Shown: piece after piece, positions 35,193-44,743 of the stretch
Position numbering within the stretch: position 1 is the stretch's first letter
How the letters are laid out: each line of letters starts with the position of its first letter
From: Halorubrum ruber
Lineage (GTDB): Archaea > Halobacteriota > Halobacteria > Halobacteriales > Haloferacaceae
Direction: 5' to 3'
NCBI RefSeq assembly: GCF_018228765.1
Contig: NZ_CP073695.1
Coordinates: forward strand, 1,178,001-1,242,000
DNA length: 64,000 nt
Position numbers and translations under genes: made by a program
The notes under the pieces: generated by a model
What the model was told of the DNA's origin: nothing
Databases searched by the model: none
What the model saw: the letters and a program-made list of their open reading frames with translations, nothing else

Positions 35193-35543
35193 ATGTCAAC
35201 ACCAGCTACCGATACCGACGACGGGCGCGTTCAGGGCGACACGACGCTGGCGGCGCTGTCGCACGCGTCTGCGCTCTTCGCCTCCTTCCTCGGTCCGATC
35301 CTGTTCTTGGTCCTCGCGGACGACGACGACGAACTCGTCAAGCAGAACGCGAAGAACTCGCTGAACTTCCAGATCGTGATCTTCGCCGCGCTCATGATCG
35401 CGGGCGTCCTGAGCTTCGTGTTCATCGGGCTCCTGCTGTTCCCGATCATCGGGATCGTCGACCTGGTCTTGGTCCTCATCGCGACCGTGAAGGCGAACGA
35501 CGGACAGGTCTACTCGTACCCGTACACGCCGGACCTCGTCTGA
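35193..35543 (+). CDS. DUF4870-family membrane protein (116 aa)
   Basis: TTLAALSHASALFASFLGPI and LVKQNAKNSLNFQIVIFAAL are the DUF4870 signatures, with about three transmembrane helices and a C-terminal DGQVYSYPYTPDLV tail. The family (related to Tic20-like membrane proteins) has no settled role. A TTATCTATC stretch about 30 bp upstream could be its TATA box. The ATG at 35193 is set by the acidic leader before the first helix. Confidence 0.85.
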   Translation: MSTPATDTDDGRVQGDTTLAALSHASALFASFLGPILFLVLADDDDELVKQNAKNSLNFQIVIFAALMIAGVLSFVFIGLLLFPIIGIVDLVLVLIATVKANDGQVYSYPYTPDLV

Positions 35544-35628
35544 GGACGTCGCTTTTCGCCGAGAGACAGCGGCGGCTCGCGGGCGGTGAACGGACGAAAC
35601 GGAACCGAGAACTCGAAAAACGACCGCG

Positions 35629-36456
35629 TTAGAGTTCGTCCTCGAAGTCCTCGAGGGCGAACACCGTGTCGGCGCCGCGGCGGTCGAGCGTCTCGTTGGC
35701 GAGGAGCCAGTAGACGACCGACAGCGCGCGTCGACCCTTGTTGTTCGTCGGGATGACGAGGTCGACGTTCGACAGCTGGTTGTTGGAGTCGCACATCGCG
35801 ATCACCGGGATGCCGACGGTGATGGCCTCCTTGACGGCCTGCGCGTCGCCGATCGGGTCGGTTACCACGACGACGTCCGGCTCGATGTAGCCGGCGTAGT
35901 CGGGGTTCGTCAGCGTGCCCGGGATGAAGCGCCCGGTGCGGGCCCGGGCGCCGATGGCGTCCGCGAACTTCTCGGCCGGGAACCGGCCGTACTGCCGCGA
36001 GGACGTGACCAGGATCTGCTCGGGGTTGTAGTTCGCGAGGAAGTCCGCGGCCGTGCGGATCCGCTCGTCGGTAAGGCTCACGTCGAGGACGTACAGCCCG
36101 TCGTCGCGGACGCGGTGGATGAACCGCTCCATGTCCTTCGTCTTCTGCTGGGTCCCGATGTGGACACCGGCGGAGAGGTAGTCCTCGACGGGGATCAGCA
36201 GGTCGACGTCGTCGTCGGGCATGACGTCATCGTCGAACGGGGAGCCCTCCTCCTCGTCGGCCTCGCTCTCGGCGTCGGCGGATGCTTCGGGTTCGGCGTC
36301 GGCGGACGCCCCAGTTTCGGCGTCGGCGGACGCCCCCTCGGCTCCCGCGTCGGCGGTCGGTTCCTCGGTCGTGTCGGCCTCCTCCTCGACCCCCGCGTCG
36401 ACCGCCTCGGTCTCCGCGTCGTCGTCGAGTTCGACCGCGTCGTTGTCTTCGCTCAT
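35629..36456 (-). CDS. rps2: 30S ribosomal protein uS2 with acidic N-terminal extension
   Basis: This is a protein of 275 residues. From about residue 85 it is a normal archaeal S2 ([20 protein letters not shown], then [20 protein letters not shown] and [20 protein letters not shown]). The first 80 residues are an unusual acidic, Ala-rich segment with near-repeats of GASADAE. It is the last gene of the run from rps13. The extension may help solubility in high salt or be a low-complexity expansion. Confidence 0.95.
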   Translation of the reverse strand: MSEDNDAVELDDDAETEAVDAGVEEEADTTEEPTADAGAEGASADAETGASADAEPEASADAESEADEEEGSPFDDDVMPDDDVDLLIPVEDYLSAGVHIGTQQKTKDMERFIHRVRDDGLYVLDVSLTDERIRTAADFLANYNPEQILVTSSRQYGRFPAEKFADAIGARARTGRFIPGTLTNPDYAGYIEPDVVVVTDPIGDAQAVKEAITVGIPVIAMCDSNNQLSNVDLVIPTNNKGRRALSVVYWLLANETLDRRGADTVFALEDFEDEL

Positions 36457-36472
36457 GCGTGGTGTCGGTCCG

Positions 36473-37674
36473 TCATACCGCGTCGTCCGCGATGCGGACC
36501 AGTTCGTTCAGCTTGGCGGTGCGCTCGCCGCCGACCGTGCCGGTCTTGATGTAGCCGGCGTCGGTCGCCACGGCGAGGTGTGCGATGGTGGTGTCCTCGG
36601 TCTCGCCCGAGCGGTGGGAGATGACCGTCTCGTAGCCGTTGCGGGCGGCGAGCTCGACGGCGTCGAACGCGTCCGACAGCGTCCCGATCTGGTTCGGCTT
36701 GATCAGGATGCTGTTGGCCGCGCCCGCGTCGATCCCGTCTTGGAGCCGCTCGACGTTGGTGACGAACAGGTCGTCGCCGCAGATCAGCGTCCGGTCGCCC
36801 ACCCGGTCGGTCAGCTCCGCGAACGCCGCGTAGTCGTTCTCGTCGAGCGGGTCCTCGACGTACGCGAGGTCGTACTCGTCGACGAGGCCGGCGACGTACT
36901 CGATCTGCTCGTCGGCCGACTTCGTCTCGTCGCCGTACACGTACGCCTCTCGGTCGTCGTCGTACAGCTCGGCGGCGGCCATGTCGAGCCCGAAGCGGAT
37001 CTCGAAGCCCACCTCGTCCTCGACGCGGTCGACCGCCTCGTCGACGACCTCGAACGCGTCGGCGTCCGAGATCGGGGGCGCCCACGCGCCCTCGTCGCCC
37101 TTCGCCGCGGGCACGCCGCGCTCGTCGAGCACGTCCGCGACCGCCGCGTGGACCGCGGCGTTCGCGAAGACGGCCTCCGAGACGCTGGGCGCGCCCACCG
37201 GCGCCGCGAGGAACTCCTGAATGTGGGTCGCCTCCTTGGCGTGCTCCCCCCGCCGACGACGTTGCCGAGCGGAATGGGGAAGCTCTCGCCGCGGAACGCG
37301 CCGCCGAGGTGCTGGTACAGCGGCGCGCCCAGCACGTCGGCGGCCGCCTTCGCCGCCGCCATCGAGATGGCGACCGCGCTGTTGGCGCCGATGGCGGAGA
37401 AGTCGTCCGTGCCGTCGGCGGCGCGCAGCGCGTTGTCGACCGCGCGCTGGTCGCCCGCGTAGATGCCCTCGAGGCGCGGAACCGCGTGTTCGCGGGCCTT
37501 CGCGATCGACTCGCTTGCGGGCAGTTCGATCGCCTCGTACTCGCCCGTCGAGGCCCCGCTGGGGGCCGCCCCGCGGCCGAAGCCGCCGGACTCGGTGAGC
37601 ACGTCGGCCTCGACCGTCGGGTTCCCCCGCGAGTCGAGCACGCGACGCAGCGAGACGCTCGTGATCCGCGTCAT
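36473..37674 (-). pseudogene. eno: Enolase with a single-base frameshift
   Basis: The start [20 protein letters not shown] and the following frame read as enolase through PLGNVVGGG, then go out of frame. The expected continuation [19 protein letters not shown] is found in the next frame and runs to the normal C-terminus, with catalytic motifs in [21 protein letters not shown] and [16 protein letters not shown]. The shift lies in a run of six C (plus strand 37246-37251); one more C would restore one frame of about 401 residues. A sequencing or assembly error in a homopolymer is the likeliest cause, since enolase is central to glycolysis. Confidence 0.92.
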
Positions 37675-37850
37675 CAGCTCTCCCTCCGGACCGTGAACGG
37701 GAGCGCGCCCGCGTCGTACTCCTCCGCGGCGACGAGGATCGGCTCCGTCTGGTCCGTGTCGATCAGCACGGGCGCCCCGTAGGACACCTGCAGCGCTCGC
37801 GCGCCGAGGATGCGTGCCTTCTCGTATCGATTGTATCGCTGTTCTGACAT
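37674..37850 (-). CDS. rpoK: DNA-directed RNA polymerase subunit K (Rpb6-like)
   Basis: A 58-residue subunit of archaeal RNA polymerase, homologous to Rpb6/omega. It reads [20 protein letters not shown], then [10 protein letters not shown], which is the conserved RPB6 helix and turn, and ends TVRRES. Its stop shares one base with the enolase start (TGATG), so it is coupled to eno and follows rpoN by 2 bp. Confidence 0.95.
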   Translation of the reverse strand: MSEQRYNRYEKARILGARALQVSYGAPVLIDTDQTEPILVAAEEYDAGALPFTVRRES

Positions 37851-37852
37851 GA

Positions 37853-38047
37853 TTACTGGTACGGCGAGACGACGTCGACGAGGTCGCGGTGGCTCACCAG
37901 CATGCGCCGACAGCAGTGCCGGTCGACCCCGAGGTCGTCGAGGACTTCGCCGGGGTCCTCGTCGCCCTCGCGAGCCCGCTCTTTGAACTCTTCCCAGTGC
38001 TCACCCACGACGTTGCCGCACGTGAAACACCGGACGGGGATCATCAT
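37853..38047 (-). CDS. rpoN: DNA-directed RNA polymerase subunit N (Rpb10-like)
   Basis: This 64-residue zinc protein has the Rpb10 signature [20 protein letters not shown] at the start and the atypical pair [11 protein letters not shown] near residue 45, giving four Cys ligands. It joins RpoD in the polymerase assembly platform. Two adjacent ATG codons exist and either could be used. It lies between rps9 and rpoK. Confidence 0.96.
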   Translation of the reverse strand: MMIPVRCFTCGNVVGEHWEEFKERAREGDEDPGEVLDDLGVDRHCCRRMLVSHRDLVDVVSPYQ

Positions 38048-38059
38048 GACTGGATCACC

Positions 38060-38458
38060 TCAGCGGTAGGACTTCTGGTAGCGAGCGCGCGCGCCGGGTC
38101 CGCCCCACTTCTTGGGTTCGGACTGGCGCACGTCGTTGACCAGCAGGGTGCGGTCGAAGTTCATGTACGCGTCGCGCAGCTCGGCGTCGCCGAGGTGCTG
38201 GACGAGGCCGCGGGCGATGGCGGTCCGCGTCGCGTCCGCCTGGCCGCTGAAGCCGCCGCCCTCGACGTCGATGTCGATGTCGACGCCGTCGCGGAGCTCC
38301 TCGCCCGCGATGCGGAACGGCTCTAACATCTTGAGCCGCGCCTGCTCCGGTTCGACCAGCTCGACTGGCTGGGAGTTGATGCGCACGCGGCCCTCGCCCT
38401 CGCGCACGGTGGCGCGGGCGACGGCCGTCTTCTTCTTGCCTGAGGTGTTCGTTACCAT
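38060..38458 (-). CDS. rps9: 30S ribosomal protein uS9
   Basis: A 132-residue protein with the S9 opening [20 protein letters not shown] and the conserved [19 protein letters not shown], and the basic C-terminal tail [11 protein letters not shown] that reaches the P-site tRNA. Its start overlaps the end of rpl13 by 7 bp. It is part of the rps13-rps2 ribosomal run. Confidence 0.96.
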   Translation of the reverse strand: MVTNTSGKKKTAVARATVREGEGRVRINSQPVELVEPEQARLKMLEPFRIAGEELRDGVDIDIDVEGGGFSGQADATRTAIARGLVQHLGDAELRDAYMNFDRTLLVNDVRQSEPKKWGGPGARARYQKSYR

Positions 38459-38901
38459 GTGACGTTGGCTCCCAGAGACTCGGAGATCTCCCCGAGCGTG
38501 GTGAATTTGATGTTCGAGAGGCGGTCGAGCGAGGTGCCGTCGAGGACGACGCTCTCGACGTCCTCGTCGCGCTCGTAGGGGTTCCCGACGTACACGCGCA
38601 CGTTCGAGAACGCCTCGCGGCCGTCCTCCGACTTGTACGGCAGCATGCCGCGGATGGCGCGCTTGAAGATCCGGTCCGGACGCTTGGGGTAGTAGGGCCC
38701 GCTGTCCGAGCCGAGCTCCGCGCGCTTGTGGTACGTCTCCATCGTCGCCTCCTCGTTGCCGGTGATGACGGCGCGCTCGGCGTTGACGACGGCGACGGTC
38801 TCCCCGGCGAGGACGCGCTGCGCGACCTCAGAGGAGACGCGACCGAGGATGCAGTCGCGGGCGTCGACGACGACGTCCGCGTCTATCTTTGCGAGACTCA
38901 T
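38452..38901 (-). CDS. rpl13: 50S ribosomal protein uL13
   Basis: A 149-residue protein with the archaeal L13 pattern [40 protein letters not shown] and [20 protein letters not shown]. It overlaps rpl18e by 4 bp at its start and rps9 by 7 bp at its end, showing tight coupling. Confidence 0.96.
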   Translation of the reverse strand: MSLAKIDADVVVDARDCILGRVSSEVAQRVLAGETVAVVNAERAVITGNEEATMETYHKRAELGSDSGPYYPKRPDRIFKRAIRGMLPYKSEDGREAFSNVRVYVGNPYERDEDVESVVLDGTSLDRLSNIKFTTLGEISESLGANVTW

Positions 38902-39251
38902 CGGATCACCCGCACGTTGCTTCCTTCGGGGTTCTGTTCGACGTACTGTTCCAGCGTCACCGCCTCGCCGGCCTGGTCGATCTTCGTCCGGGCGGTCCCG
39001 GAGAAGTCGACGGCGGCGACGGTGACGTTCGTTTCGAGCACACCGCTGCCCAGCACCTTGCCGGGGACGACGACCGTCTCGTCTTCCTGCGCGTATCGTT
39101 CGATACGGCCCAGGTTGACCTCAGCGTGCGTGCGCCGTGGCTTCTCTAATCGGTCGGCGACGTCCTGCCACACGTTGGCACCGGAGTCGCGCGAGACCGA
39201 CTTCAGATCGGCAATGAGGTTCTGTAGTTTCGGATTCGTCTTGCTACTCAT
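38898..39251 (-). CDS. rpl18e: 50S ribosomal protein eL18
   Basis: A 117-residue archaeal and eukaryotic-type L18e with [20 protein letters not shown], then [20 protein letters not shown] and [20 protein letters not shown]. It starts 39 bp after the tRNA-Leu gene, which lies between it and rpoD on the same strand. It overlaps rpl13 by 4 bp. Confidence 0.96.
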   Translation of the reverse strand: MSSKTNPKLQNLIADLKSVSRDSGANVWQDVADRLEKPRRTHAEVNLGRIERYAQEDETVVVPGKVLGSGVLETNVTVAAVDFSGTARTKIDQAGEAVTLEQYVEQNPEGSNVRVIR

Positions 39252-39290
39252 AGCTGTCCCTCCTGAGTGGAGAGTTCGTGGAAAACGGAG

Positions 39291-39375
39291 TGCAGGGAGC
39301 AGGATTTGAACCTGCGGACCTCTACAGGACAGCGCCCTGAACGCTGCGCCGTTGGCCTGACTTGGCTATCCCTGC
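39291..39375 (-). tRNA. tRNA-Leu (CAG)
   Basis: On the minus strand an 85-nt type II tRNA folds with acceptor GCAGGGA/TCCCTGC and discriminator A. The anticodon stem CAGCG/CGCTG encloses the loop TTCAGGG, so the anticodon is CAG. A long variable arm (TCCTGTAGAGGTCC) and the T-loop GTTCAAATC are present. No intron or encoded CCA is seen. It sits inside the ribosomal operon between rpoD and rpl18e and may be cut from the shared transcript. Confidence 0.95.
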
Positions 39376-39524
39376 GTGCACTCCACCGTATTCCGGCTCC
39401 CTTCAAACCACTTTCGGTCCCGGCGTCCCCGCGGTCGGTCGCGGGCGCTCCGTCGGTCGGAGCGGCGCCGCGGCTGTCTGCGGGGGCGACGGTCAGGGGG
39501 TTGGTTCGAAGGGCCGTCATTTCC

Positions 39525-40277
39525 TTATACTGCGACTTTCGTCTGTAGTTCGTCCGCGCGCTCCTCGATGGTGTCGATGGCGCGGAGCAGCAGTTCCTCG
39601 ACGTCGAACGAGCCGTCCGTCTCGATGTGGAAGACGAAGGCTCCGGGGACGTCCTCGACCGCGACCTCCTTCCCGGGGAACCGTTCCGAGAGGTCGTTGT
39701 CGAACTCGTCGGTGAGCTCGATCTCTCCGTCGGGCGTCTCGATGACGCCGCGGAGGATGTTCGGCTCGTCGTCGTCGAACTCGCCGCGGTCGCCCTCGAC
39801 CGAGACGCGCTGGAGGTGGCGGTAGCCGACGGAGACGCCGCCCTGGTGTTTGGCGTGCTCCTTGCCGGTGTCGAGGACCGCGTCGGCCTCGAACTCCAAC
39901 CGCTGTCCCTCCTTCAGCTCGATGATCGGGACGTTGTCGTCGGCGACCTCGACGAGCGGGTCGCTGCTCTCGATGTCGCCGGAGTACGCCGTCGCCGGGC
40001 CTTCGACGTCGAGCGCGAGAGTGACCTCGTCGCCGAGTTCGAAGTCGTCGAGCGGCGTCGTCAGGGGCACGAGCCCCAGACGTAGGCCGATCATCTCGTC
40101 GAACATGACCGAGGAGTTCTCGACGAACCGGACGGTGTCGATCGAGAACGTCGGGACGTCGGCGATCATCGCGCGGCGGATGCCGTTGGCGAACGCCGGC
40201 GTGAGCCCGCGGATCAGCACCCGCGCGCTGCGATCGTCCCGTTCGACGTACTGGACGTCGAATTCGTCTTCGGTCAT
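39525..40277 (-). CDS. rpoD: DNA-directed RNA polymerase subunit D (Rpb3-like)
   Basis: A protein of 250 residues with the alpha-like opening [20 protein letters not shown] and the dimerisation motif [20 protein letters not shown], then [20 protein letters not shown]. The C-terminal half has [19 protein letters not shown], the second dimerisation helix. The [4Fe-4S] cysteines found in some archaeal RpoD proteins are absent. It begins 2 bp after the rps11 stop (start 40277, rps11 ends 40279). Confidence 0.96.
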   Translation of the reverse strand: MTEDEFDVQYVERDDRSARVLIRGLTPAFANGIRRAMIADVPTFSIDTVRFVENSSVMFDEMIGLRLGLVPLTTPLDDFELGDEVTLALDVEGPATAYSGDIESSDPLVEVADDNVPIIELKEGQRLEFEADAVLDTGKEHAKHQGGVSVGYRHLQRVSVEGDRGEFDDDEPNILRGVIETPDGEIELTDEFDNDLSERFPGKEVAVEDVPGAFVFHIETDGSFDVEELLLRAIDTIEERADELQTKVAV

Positions 40278-40278
40278 G

Positions 40279-40671
40279 TCAGACTCGCTTGTTCTTCGGC
40301 GCCTTCGTCCCGTCGTGCGGGATCGGCGTGACGTCCTCGATGCGCCCGATCTCGACGCCCGCACGCGAAAGCGCGCGAATCGTCGCCTGCGCACCGGGGC
40401 CGGTGGACTTGTTGAGGTTGCCGCCGGGGCCGCGCACGCGAACGTGTACGCCCTCCAGGCCGGCGTCCTTGACGCGCTCGGCGACGACCTCCGCCATCTG
40501 CATGGCGGCGTACGGCGACGCCTCGTCGCGGTTCTGCTTCACCACGGTGCCGCCGGACGACTTGGCGATCGTCTCGGCGCCCGTCTCGTCGGTGACCGTG
40601 ATGAGCGTGTTGTTGAACGACGCGTACACGTGGGCGATGCCCCACTTTCCTCCGTCTTCGGATTCACTCAT
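40279..40671 (-). CDS. rps11: 30S ribosomal protein uS11
   Basis: A 130-residue protein with [20 protein letters not shown], then [20 protein letters not shown] and the conserved [20 protein letters not shown] end. It belongs to the alpha-like operon rps13-rps4-rps11-rpoD. The start follows the acidic [11 protein letters not shown] leader common in halophiles. Confidence 0.97.
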   Translation of the reverse strand: MSESEDGGKWGIAHVYASFNNTLITVTDETGAETIAKSSGGTVVKQNRDEASPYAAMQMAEVVAERVKDAGLEGVHVRVRGPGGNLNKSTGPGAQATIRALSRAGVEIGRIEDVTPIPHDGTKAPKNKRV

Positions 40672-40677
40672 GGTTGG

Positions 40678-41205
40678 TTACTCCTGTGACTCCGCGCGCT
40701 CGGGGTGGAGATCGTCCGCGAGCGGGCTCGTCTCGTCGAAGGCGATGGCGCCCTCGTCGTCGACGTCTACCTTCACCGACGGGCGCGTGACGCGGGCGCC
40801 GTCGACGGTGATGTGGCCGTGGACGATGAACTGGCGGGCCTGCTGGGTCGAGGAGGCGAAGCCCTGTCGGTAGACGACCGTCTGGAGGCGACGCTCCAGT
40901 AAGTCGGTCACGTCGAGCGACAGGACCGCCGAGATGTCGTCGTTGTCGCCGAGGATGCCGATGCGGCGGAGTCGGGTAACGAACTCCGCGCCGGCGTCCT
41001 GGGCGGCCTCGACGTCACCCTGCGCCTCGCCGAGCAGGCGTCGGGCCTCCCGACGCATGTTGCGCAGCTCGGACTGGGCGCGCCAGAACTCCTCTTTGTT
41101 CTTCAGGCCGTACCGCGAGAGGAGGTCGGACTCCTCGGCGATGCGCTCGCCCTGGTACGGGTGGTTCGGCGTCTCGTAGCCCTTAGTGTTCTTGCCGGTG
41201 CTCAT
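40678..41205 (-). CDS. rps4: 30S ribosomal protein uS4
   Basis: A 175-residue archaeal S4. It contains [20 protein letters not shown], then the S4 RNA-binding domain in [20 protein letters not shown] and [20 protein letters not shown]. Its start overlaps the rps13 stop by 4 bp. Confidence 0.97.
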   Translation of the reverse strand: MSTGKNTKGYETPNHPYQGERIAEESDLLSRYGLKNKEEFWRAQSELRNMRREARRLLGEAQGDVEAAQDAGAEFVTRLRRIGILGDNDDISAVLSLDVTDLLERRLQTVVYRQGFASSTQQARQFIVHGHITVDGARVTRPSVKVDVDDEGAIAFDETSPLADDLHPERAESQE

Positions 41206-41723
41206 TCCTCGTCACCCGCTTCTTCGTCGGCCATCTCCTCGCGGATCTCCTCGACGTTGACCCCGATGGTCCCCTCCGAGCGACCCGTGGACTTGGTGCG
41301 CTGGCCGCGGACCTTCTGCCCGCGCTTGTGGCGCACGCCCTTGTACGATTCGATGATCTTCATGCGGTTGATGTCGTGACGGCGCTTCTCGTCGACGTCC
41401 GTGCCGACGAGGTGCGTCGTCTCTCCGCTGAAGAAGTCGTTCTGTCGGTTCGTCATCCACGACGGGACGTGGTCTTCGAGGTTCTCGGCGATGTCGACCA
41501 CCGCGTCGATGTCATCCTCGTCGAGGAGCCCGAACGTGGCGTTTCGGTCCACGTCGGCCTTCTCGGCGACCAGCCGCGCCGTGCGCGTGCCGATGCCGTC
41601 GAGTTCGGACAGGCTTCGCTCGACCGTCTTCGTCCCGTCGAGGTCCGCGCCCCCGATCCGAACGAAGTACTGGAGGTCTTCCTCCTCCTCCGGCGAGTCG
41701 TCCTGTGATTCTTCCGTGCTCAT
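41202..41723 (-). CDS. rps13: 30S ribosomal protein uS13
   Basis: A 173-residue archaeal S13, first gene of the operon. After an acidic leader ([15 protein letters not shown]) come [20 protein letters not shown], the H2TH-like [17 protein letters not shown], and the basic tail [20 protein letters not shown]. The ATG at 41723 was selected because upstream codons lead into the tRNA-Ser leader. Confidence 0.96.
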   Translation of the reverse strand: MSTEESQDDSPEEEEDLQYFVRIGGADLDGTKTVERSLSELDGIGTRTARLVAEKADVDRNATFGLLDEDDIDAVVDIAENLEDHVPSWMTNRQNDFFSGETTHLVGTDVDEKRRHDINRMKIIESYKGVRHKRGQKVRGQRTKSTGRSEGTIGVNVEEIREEMADEEAGDEE

Positions 41724-41779
41724 GTGTTGGTTGTGGTGAGCCCTACCGGCGCGAATCCGGCGGTACTCTTCCGTTCGAG

Positions 41780-41865
41780 CGTTGCGGCGGGGATTCGAAC
41801 CCCGGAGGCAGTGACGCCACAGAGTTAGCAACCCTGCGCCTTGGGCCAGGCTTGGCTACCGCAAC
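41780..41865 (-). tRNA. tRNA-Ser (GCU)
   Basis: On the minus strand an 86-nt type II tRNA folds with acceptor GTTGCGG/CCGCAAC and discriminator G. The anticodon loop TTGCTAA within CAGGG/CTCTG gives GCU. The T-arm CGGGGTTCGAATCCCCG and a long variable arm are clear. No intron is seen. It lies 56 bp upstream of rps13 and may share its promoter region. Confidence 0.95.
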
Positions 41866-42164
41866 CCGCGTTGTATCATCGCCCTCTCGGACTCGGGACC
41901 CGACGCCCCTGCAGTTCGTGCGTTCGTATGCTCCCGCTTTCGGTACTTAAACATCACGAAACGGCCGGGTCGCTGTGGGCGACTCGCACGGTCGTCGCCT
42001 CGGGAGTATCGGGGGACGGGAGATCTCGTTGGGCGCGTGAGTTCCGTCGAGACGGAGTTGTTGAAGCCCTGTTTTTCAGATATTTCTCGTCTGAAATGGC
42101 CGATCGGTGAGTTGCGCTTCTTTATCCGTTGCGGGAGCAGACGCGTCGGATTGCTGCGGAGCTG

Positions 42165-42524
42165 TTTATAAACAACTCGCGACTTCGCGGTAAAGACCTC
42201 TAAAGACTCAGTCTCTCGTTTATAAATGACTGCCAACAGGCCCACGGTCGACACCTCCAAAGCCCCAGTCGTGAGGCCGCAGTACGCTCGCTGCGCGCTT
42301 CAGTCGCTCACTCCGTTCGCTCCTTCCAGTGCTTACGTCGCCTACTGCGGCCTCGCGACTGCCCCTTTGAGTCCCACCCCGCACCGCACCGCACCGCACC
42401 TCACGCCTCCCCAGCCTCGCCGCTCACGCCCTCCGGGCGTTCGCGGCGTCCCTCGCGGGCTGGCTCGCGGCCTCCGCTTCGCTCCGGCCGCTCGCAGGCG
42501 CGCCACCGCAGATCCATTTATAAA
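42165..42524 (-). repeat. Intergenic structured repeat cluster, copy C (reverse orientation)
   Basis: Read on the minus strand this has the same order as copies A and B. A TTTATAAA box (42517-42524) is followed by a GC-rich core with nested hairpins (a CGCCGC/GCGGCG outer stem, with ACGCCC/GGGCGT inside). The GGGACTCAAAGGGGCAG block leads into a 19-bp stem (42266-42284 with 42343-42361, one T-G pair). Two tandem units end in TTTATAAA (42219, 42165). No gene is credible here; the region 41866-42618 is otherwise empty apart from promoters. Confidence 0.83.
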
Positions 42525-42618
42525 TAATCGCTGCCGTCGAGGCACGCCGTCCGTTTCTGCGAGGCGAACTGTTTCCGTGAGGCGTACTGTTTAGTGGGTC
42601 CCGCGGGAGGGTCCGCGT

Positions 42619-43659
42619 ATGCAAGCCGTTCAGTTCGCCGACCACGGCGACCGCGACGTGATCGAGTACGGCGAGTTCCCCGACCCCGAGCCCGACCGCG
42701 GCGAGGTGCTCGTCGATGTGAAGGCCGGCGCGCTCAACCACCTCGACATCTGGACCCGACGCGGGATGCCCGGCATCGACCTGGAGATGCCGCACATTCC
42801 GGGCAGCGACGCGGCGGGCATCGTCGAGGCCGTCGGCGAGGGCGTGACGCGGTTCGAGCCGGGCGACCACGTCGCCGTGAGCGCGGGCGTCTCCTGCGGA
42901 AACTGCGAATTCTGCCGGAACGGCGAGGAGTCGCTGTGCGTCTCCTTCCACATCATCGGCGAGCACGTCCGCGGCGTCCACGCCGAGAAAGCGGCGGTTC
43001 CCGCCGAGAACCTCGTCCCGGTCCCGTCCGGCGTCGACTGGGAGGTCGCGGGCTCCGCGTCGCTCGTCTTCCAGACCGCGTGGCGCATGCTCCAGACGCG
43101 CGCCGACATCGAGGCCGGCGAGAAGGTGCTCGTCCTCGGCGCCTCCGGCGGCGTCGGCCACGCCGCGGTCCAGATCGCCGACCACGCCGGCTGTGAGGTG
43201 TTCGCGACCGCCTCCACCGAAGCGAAGCTCTCGCACGCCGAGGACTGCGGCGCCGATCACGTCATCGATTACGAGGCGAACGACTTCGCGGAGGAGATCG
43301 ACGCGCTCACCGGCAAGCGCGGCGTCGACGTCGTCGTCGACCACGTCGGCGAGGCCACCTACCCGAACTCCCTGAAGTCGATGGCGAAGGGCGGCCGGCT
43401 CGTCACCTGCGGCGCGACCACCGGACCGAACCCGGGCGCCGGGCTCAACCGCATCTTCTGGAACCAGCTCTCGATCCTCGGCTCGACGATGGCGACGCCG
43501 GGAGAGGTCGACGAGGTATTGGACTTGGTCTGGGACGGCACCTTCGAACCGCGCGTCCGCGAGGTCCTCCCGATGAGCGAGGCCGCACGCGCACACGAGA
43601 TGATCGAGAACCGTGAGGGCTTTGGCAAAGTGGTGGTTAAACCCGACAGTGAGCTCTGA
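42619..43659 (+). CDS. Zinc-binding medium-chain alcohol dehydrogenase/quinone reductase family protein
   Basis: A 346-residue MDR protein. The catalytic Cys position reads Asn (KAGALNHLDIWTRRG) as in quinone reductase-like and some zinc MDR groups. HIPGSDAAGIVEAVGEGV and the structural zinc site SCGNCEFCRNGEESLC (about residues 94-109) are intact. The NAD(P) loop is VLGASGGVGHAAVQIA. The substrate is not predictable. It overlaps the next membrane-protein gene by 11 bp. Repeat copy C ends about 95 bp upstream. Confidence 0.86.
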   Translation: MQAVQFADHGDRDVIEYGEFPDPEPDRGEVLVDVKAGALNHLDIWTRRGMPGIDLEMPHIPGSDAAGIVEAVGEGVTRFEPGDHVAVSAGVSCGNCEFCRNGEESLCVSFHIIGEHVRGVHAEKAAVPAENLVPVPSGVDWEVAGSASLVFQTAWRMLQTRADIEAGEKVLVLGASGGVGHAAVQIADHAGCEVFATASTEAKLSHAEDCGADHVIDYEANDFAEEIDALTGKRGVDVVVDHVGEATYPNSLKSMAKGGRLVTCGATTGPNPGAGLNRIFWNQLSILGSTMATPGEVDEVLDLVWDGTFEPRVREVLPMSEAARAHEMIENREGFGKVVVKPDSEL

Positions 43660-44059
43660 GACCGACGCGGCCGCCGACGATGCGTCCGCCCGCGACGCGG
43701 ACGTCGCCGCGAACACCACCGGCGACGGCACCACCGACGGCGGCTACGTCCACGTCCCTGACACCGACGACGGTGCCGACGCGACCGACAGCGGCGGCGA
43801 CGGCTCGGGAGGCCCGACGGTCGACGCCGACGAACCCGCCGCCGACGGCTTCGGTCGAAAGGGGTGGGCGCTGACGGCGGCGATATTCGTCTGCGCGCTC
43901 GTCATCCCGGGGATCATCTACGTCTACCCGTACGCCGCGGGCTGGTTCGGACTCCCCTTCTTTGCGACGTATCTCGCGCTCCCGCTCGTCCCCGCGCTCC
44001 TCCTCGGCCTCGTCGCTGTCTGGTCGATGACGGCCGCGACGGCCGACGACGAGCCCTGA
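43649..44059 (+). CDS. Two-helix membrane protein with acidic N-terminus (136 aa)
   Basis: From the GTG at 43649 the first 70 residues are acidic and low in complexity. Two transmembrane helices follow (ALTAAIFVCALVIPGIIYVY and LALPLVPALLLGLVAVWSM) with a short loop AAGWFGLPFFATY between, a layout reminiscent of DUF3311-type proteins, though I cannot confirm it. The start overlaps the dehydrogenase gene by 11 bp, so translation may be coupled. Function is unknown. Confidence 0.68.
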   Translation: MSSETDAAADDASARDADVAANTTGDGTTDGGYVHVPDTDDGADATDSGGDGSGGPTVDADEPAADGFGRKGWALTAAIFVCALVIPGIIYVYPYAAGWFGLPFFATYLALPLVPALLLGLVAVWSMTAATADDEP

Positions 44060-44143
44060 CCGCGGCCGGCGTCGCCTCCGTCAGATCGCCGCGTCGCGCC
44101 GGCGAACGACAACCGTTTTGAACGACACCCGCGCAGTGGTGAT

Positions 44144-44722
44144 ATGTTGATCACCGTCTCCGGCCCGCCCGGCAGCGGGAAGAGCACCAACGCCGTCCAG
44201 CTGGCGGACGCGCTCGGTCTCGGGCACGTCTCCGGCGGCGACATCTTCCGCGAGATGGCGGCCGAACGCGACATGACGCCCGTCGAGTTCAACGAGTTCG
44301 CCGAGGAGGACCCGCAGATCGACCGCGACCTCGACCGCCGGCTCCGCGAGATCGCCGTCGAGCGCGACGACGTCGTCCTTGAATCGCGGCTCGCGGGGTG
44401 GCTCGCGGCCGACCACGCGGACTTCCGGTTCTGGTTCGACGCGCCGCTGTCGGTCCGCGCGGAGCGGATCGCGGAGCGCGAATCGAAGGACGTCGACCGC
44501 GCGCGAACGGAGACGGAGCGCCGCGAGGCCTCCGAGCGCAAGCGGTACGAGGAGTACTACAACATCGACATCGAGGACCTGTCGATCTACGACGCCGCGT
44601 ACAACACTGCCCGCTGGGGCCCCGAGAAGTTCCTCGACGTCCTCGTCGCCACCGTCGAGGCGTACGACCCCGAGGACGACGAGGGGAAAGCGCCCGTCGA
44701 GGGCGTCGTCTACGACTTCTGA
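44144..44722 (+). CDS. cmk: Cytidylate kinase
   Basis: The 192-residue archaeal-type enzyme phosphorylates CMP to CDP. Walker A is [20 protein letters not shown] at the N-terminus, followed by [37 protein letters not shown] and RIAEREsk with the LID-like arginines. The [20 protein letters not shown] block is diagnostic of archaeal Cmk. It lies 22 bp ahead of cbf5, as in many haloarchaea. Confidence 0.94.
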   Translation: MLITVSGPPGSGKSTNAVQLADALGLGHVSGGDIFREMAAERDMTPVEFNEFAEEDPQIDRDLDRRLREIAVERDDVVLESRLAGWLAADHADFRFWFDAPLSVRAERIAERESKDVDRARTETERREASERKRYEEYYNIDIEDLSIYDAAYNTARWGPEKFLDVLVATVEAYDPEDDEGKAPVEGVVYDF

Positions 44723-44743
44723 ATCCACCGACCACCGACCCGC

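Noticed and set aside
42424-43734. Very long open frame antisense to the dehydrogenase at 42619
   Set aside because: The sense frame encodes a clear zinc dehydrogenase; the antisense frame is an effect of high third-position G+C and has no recognisable motif.
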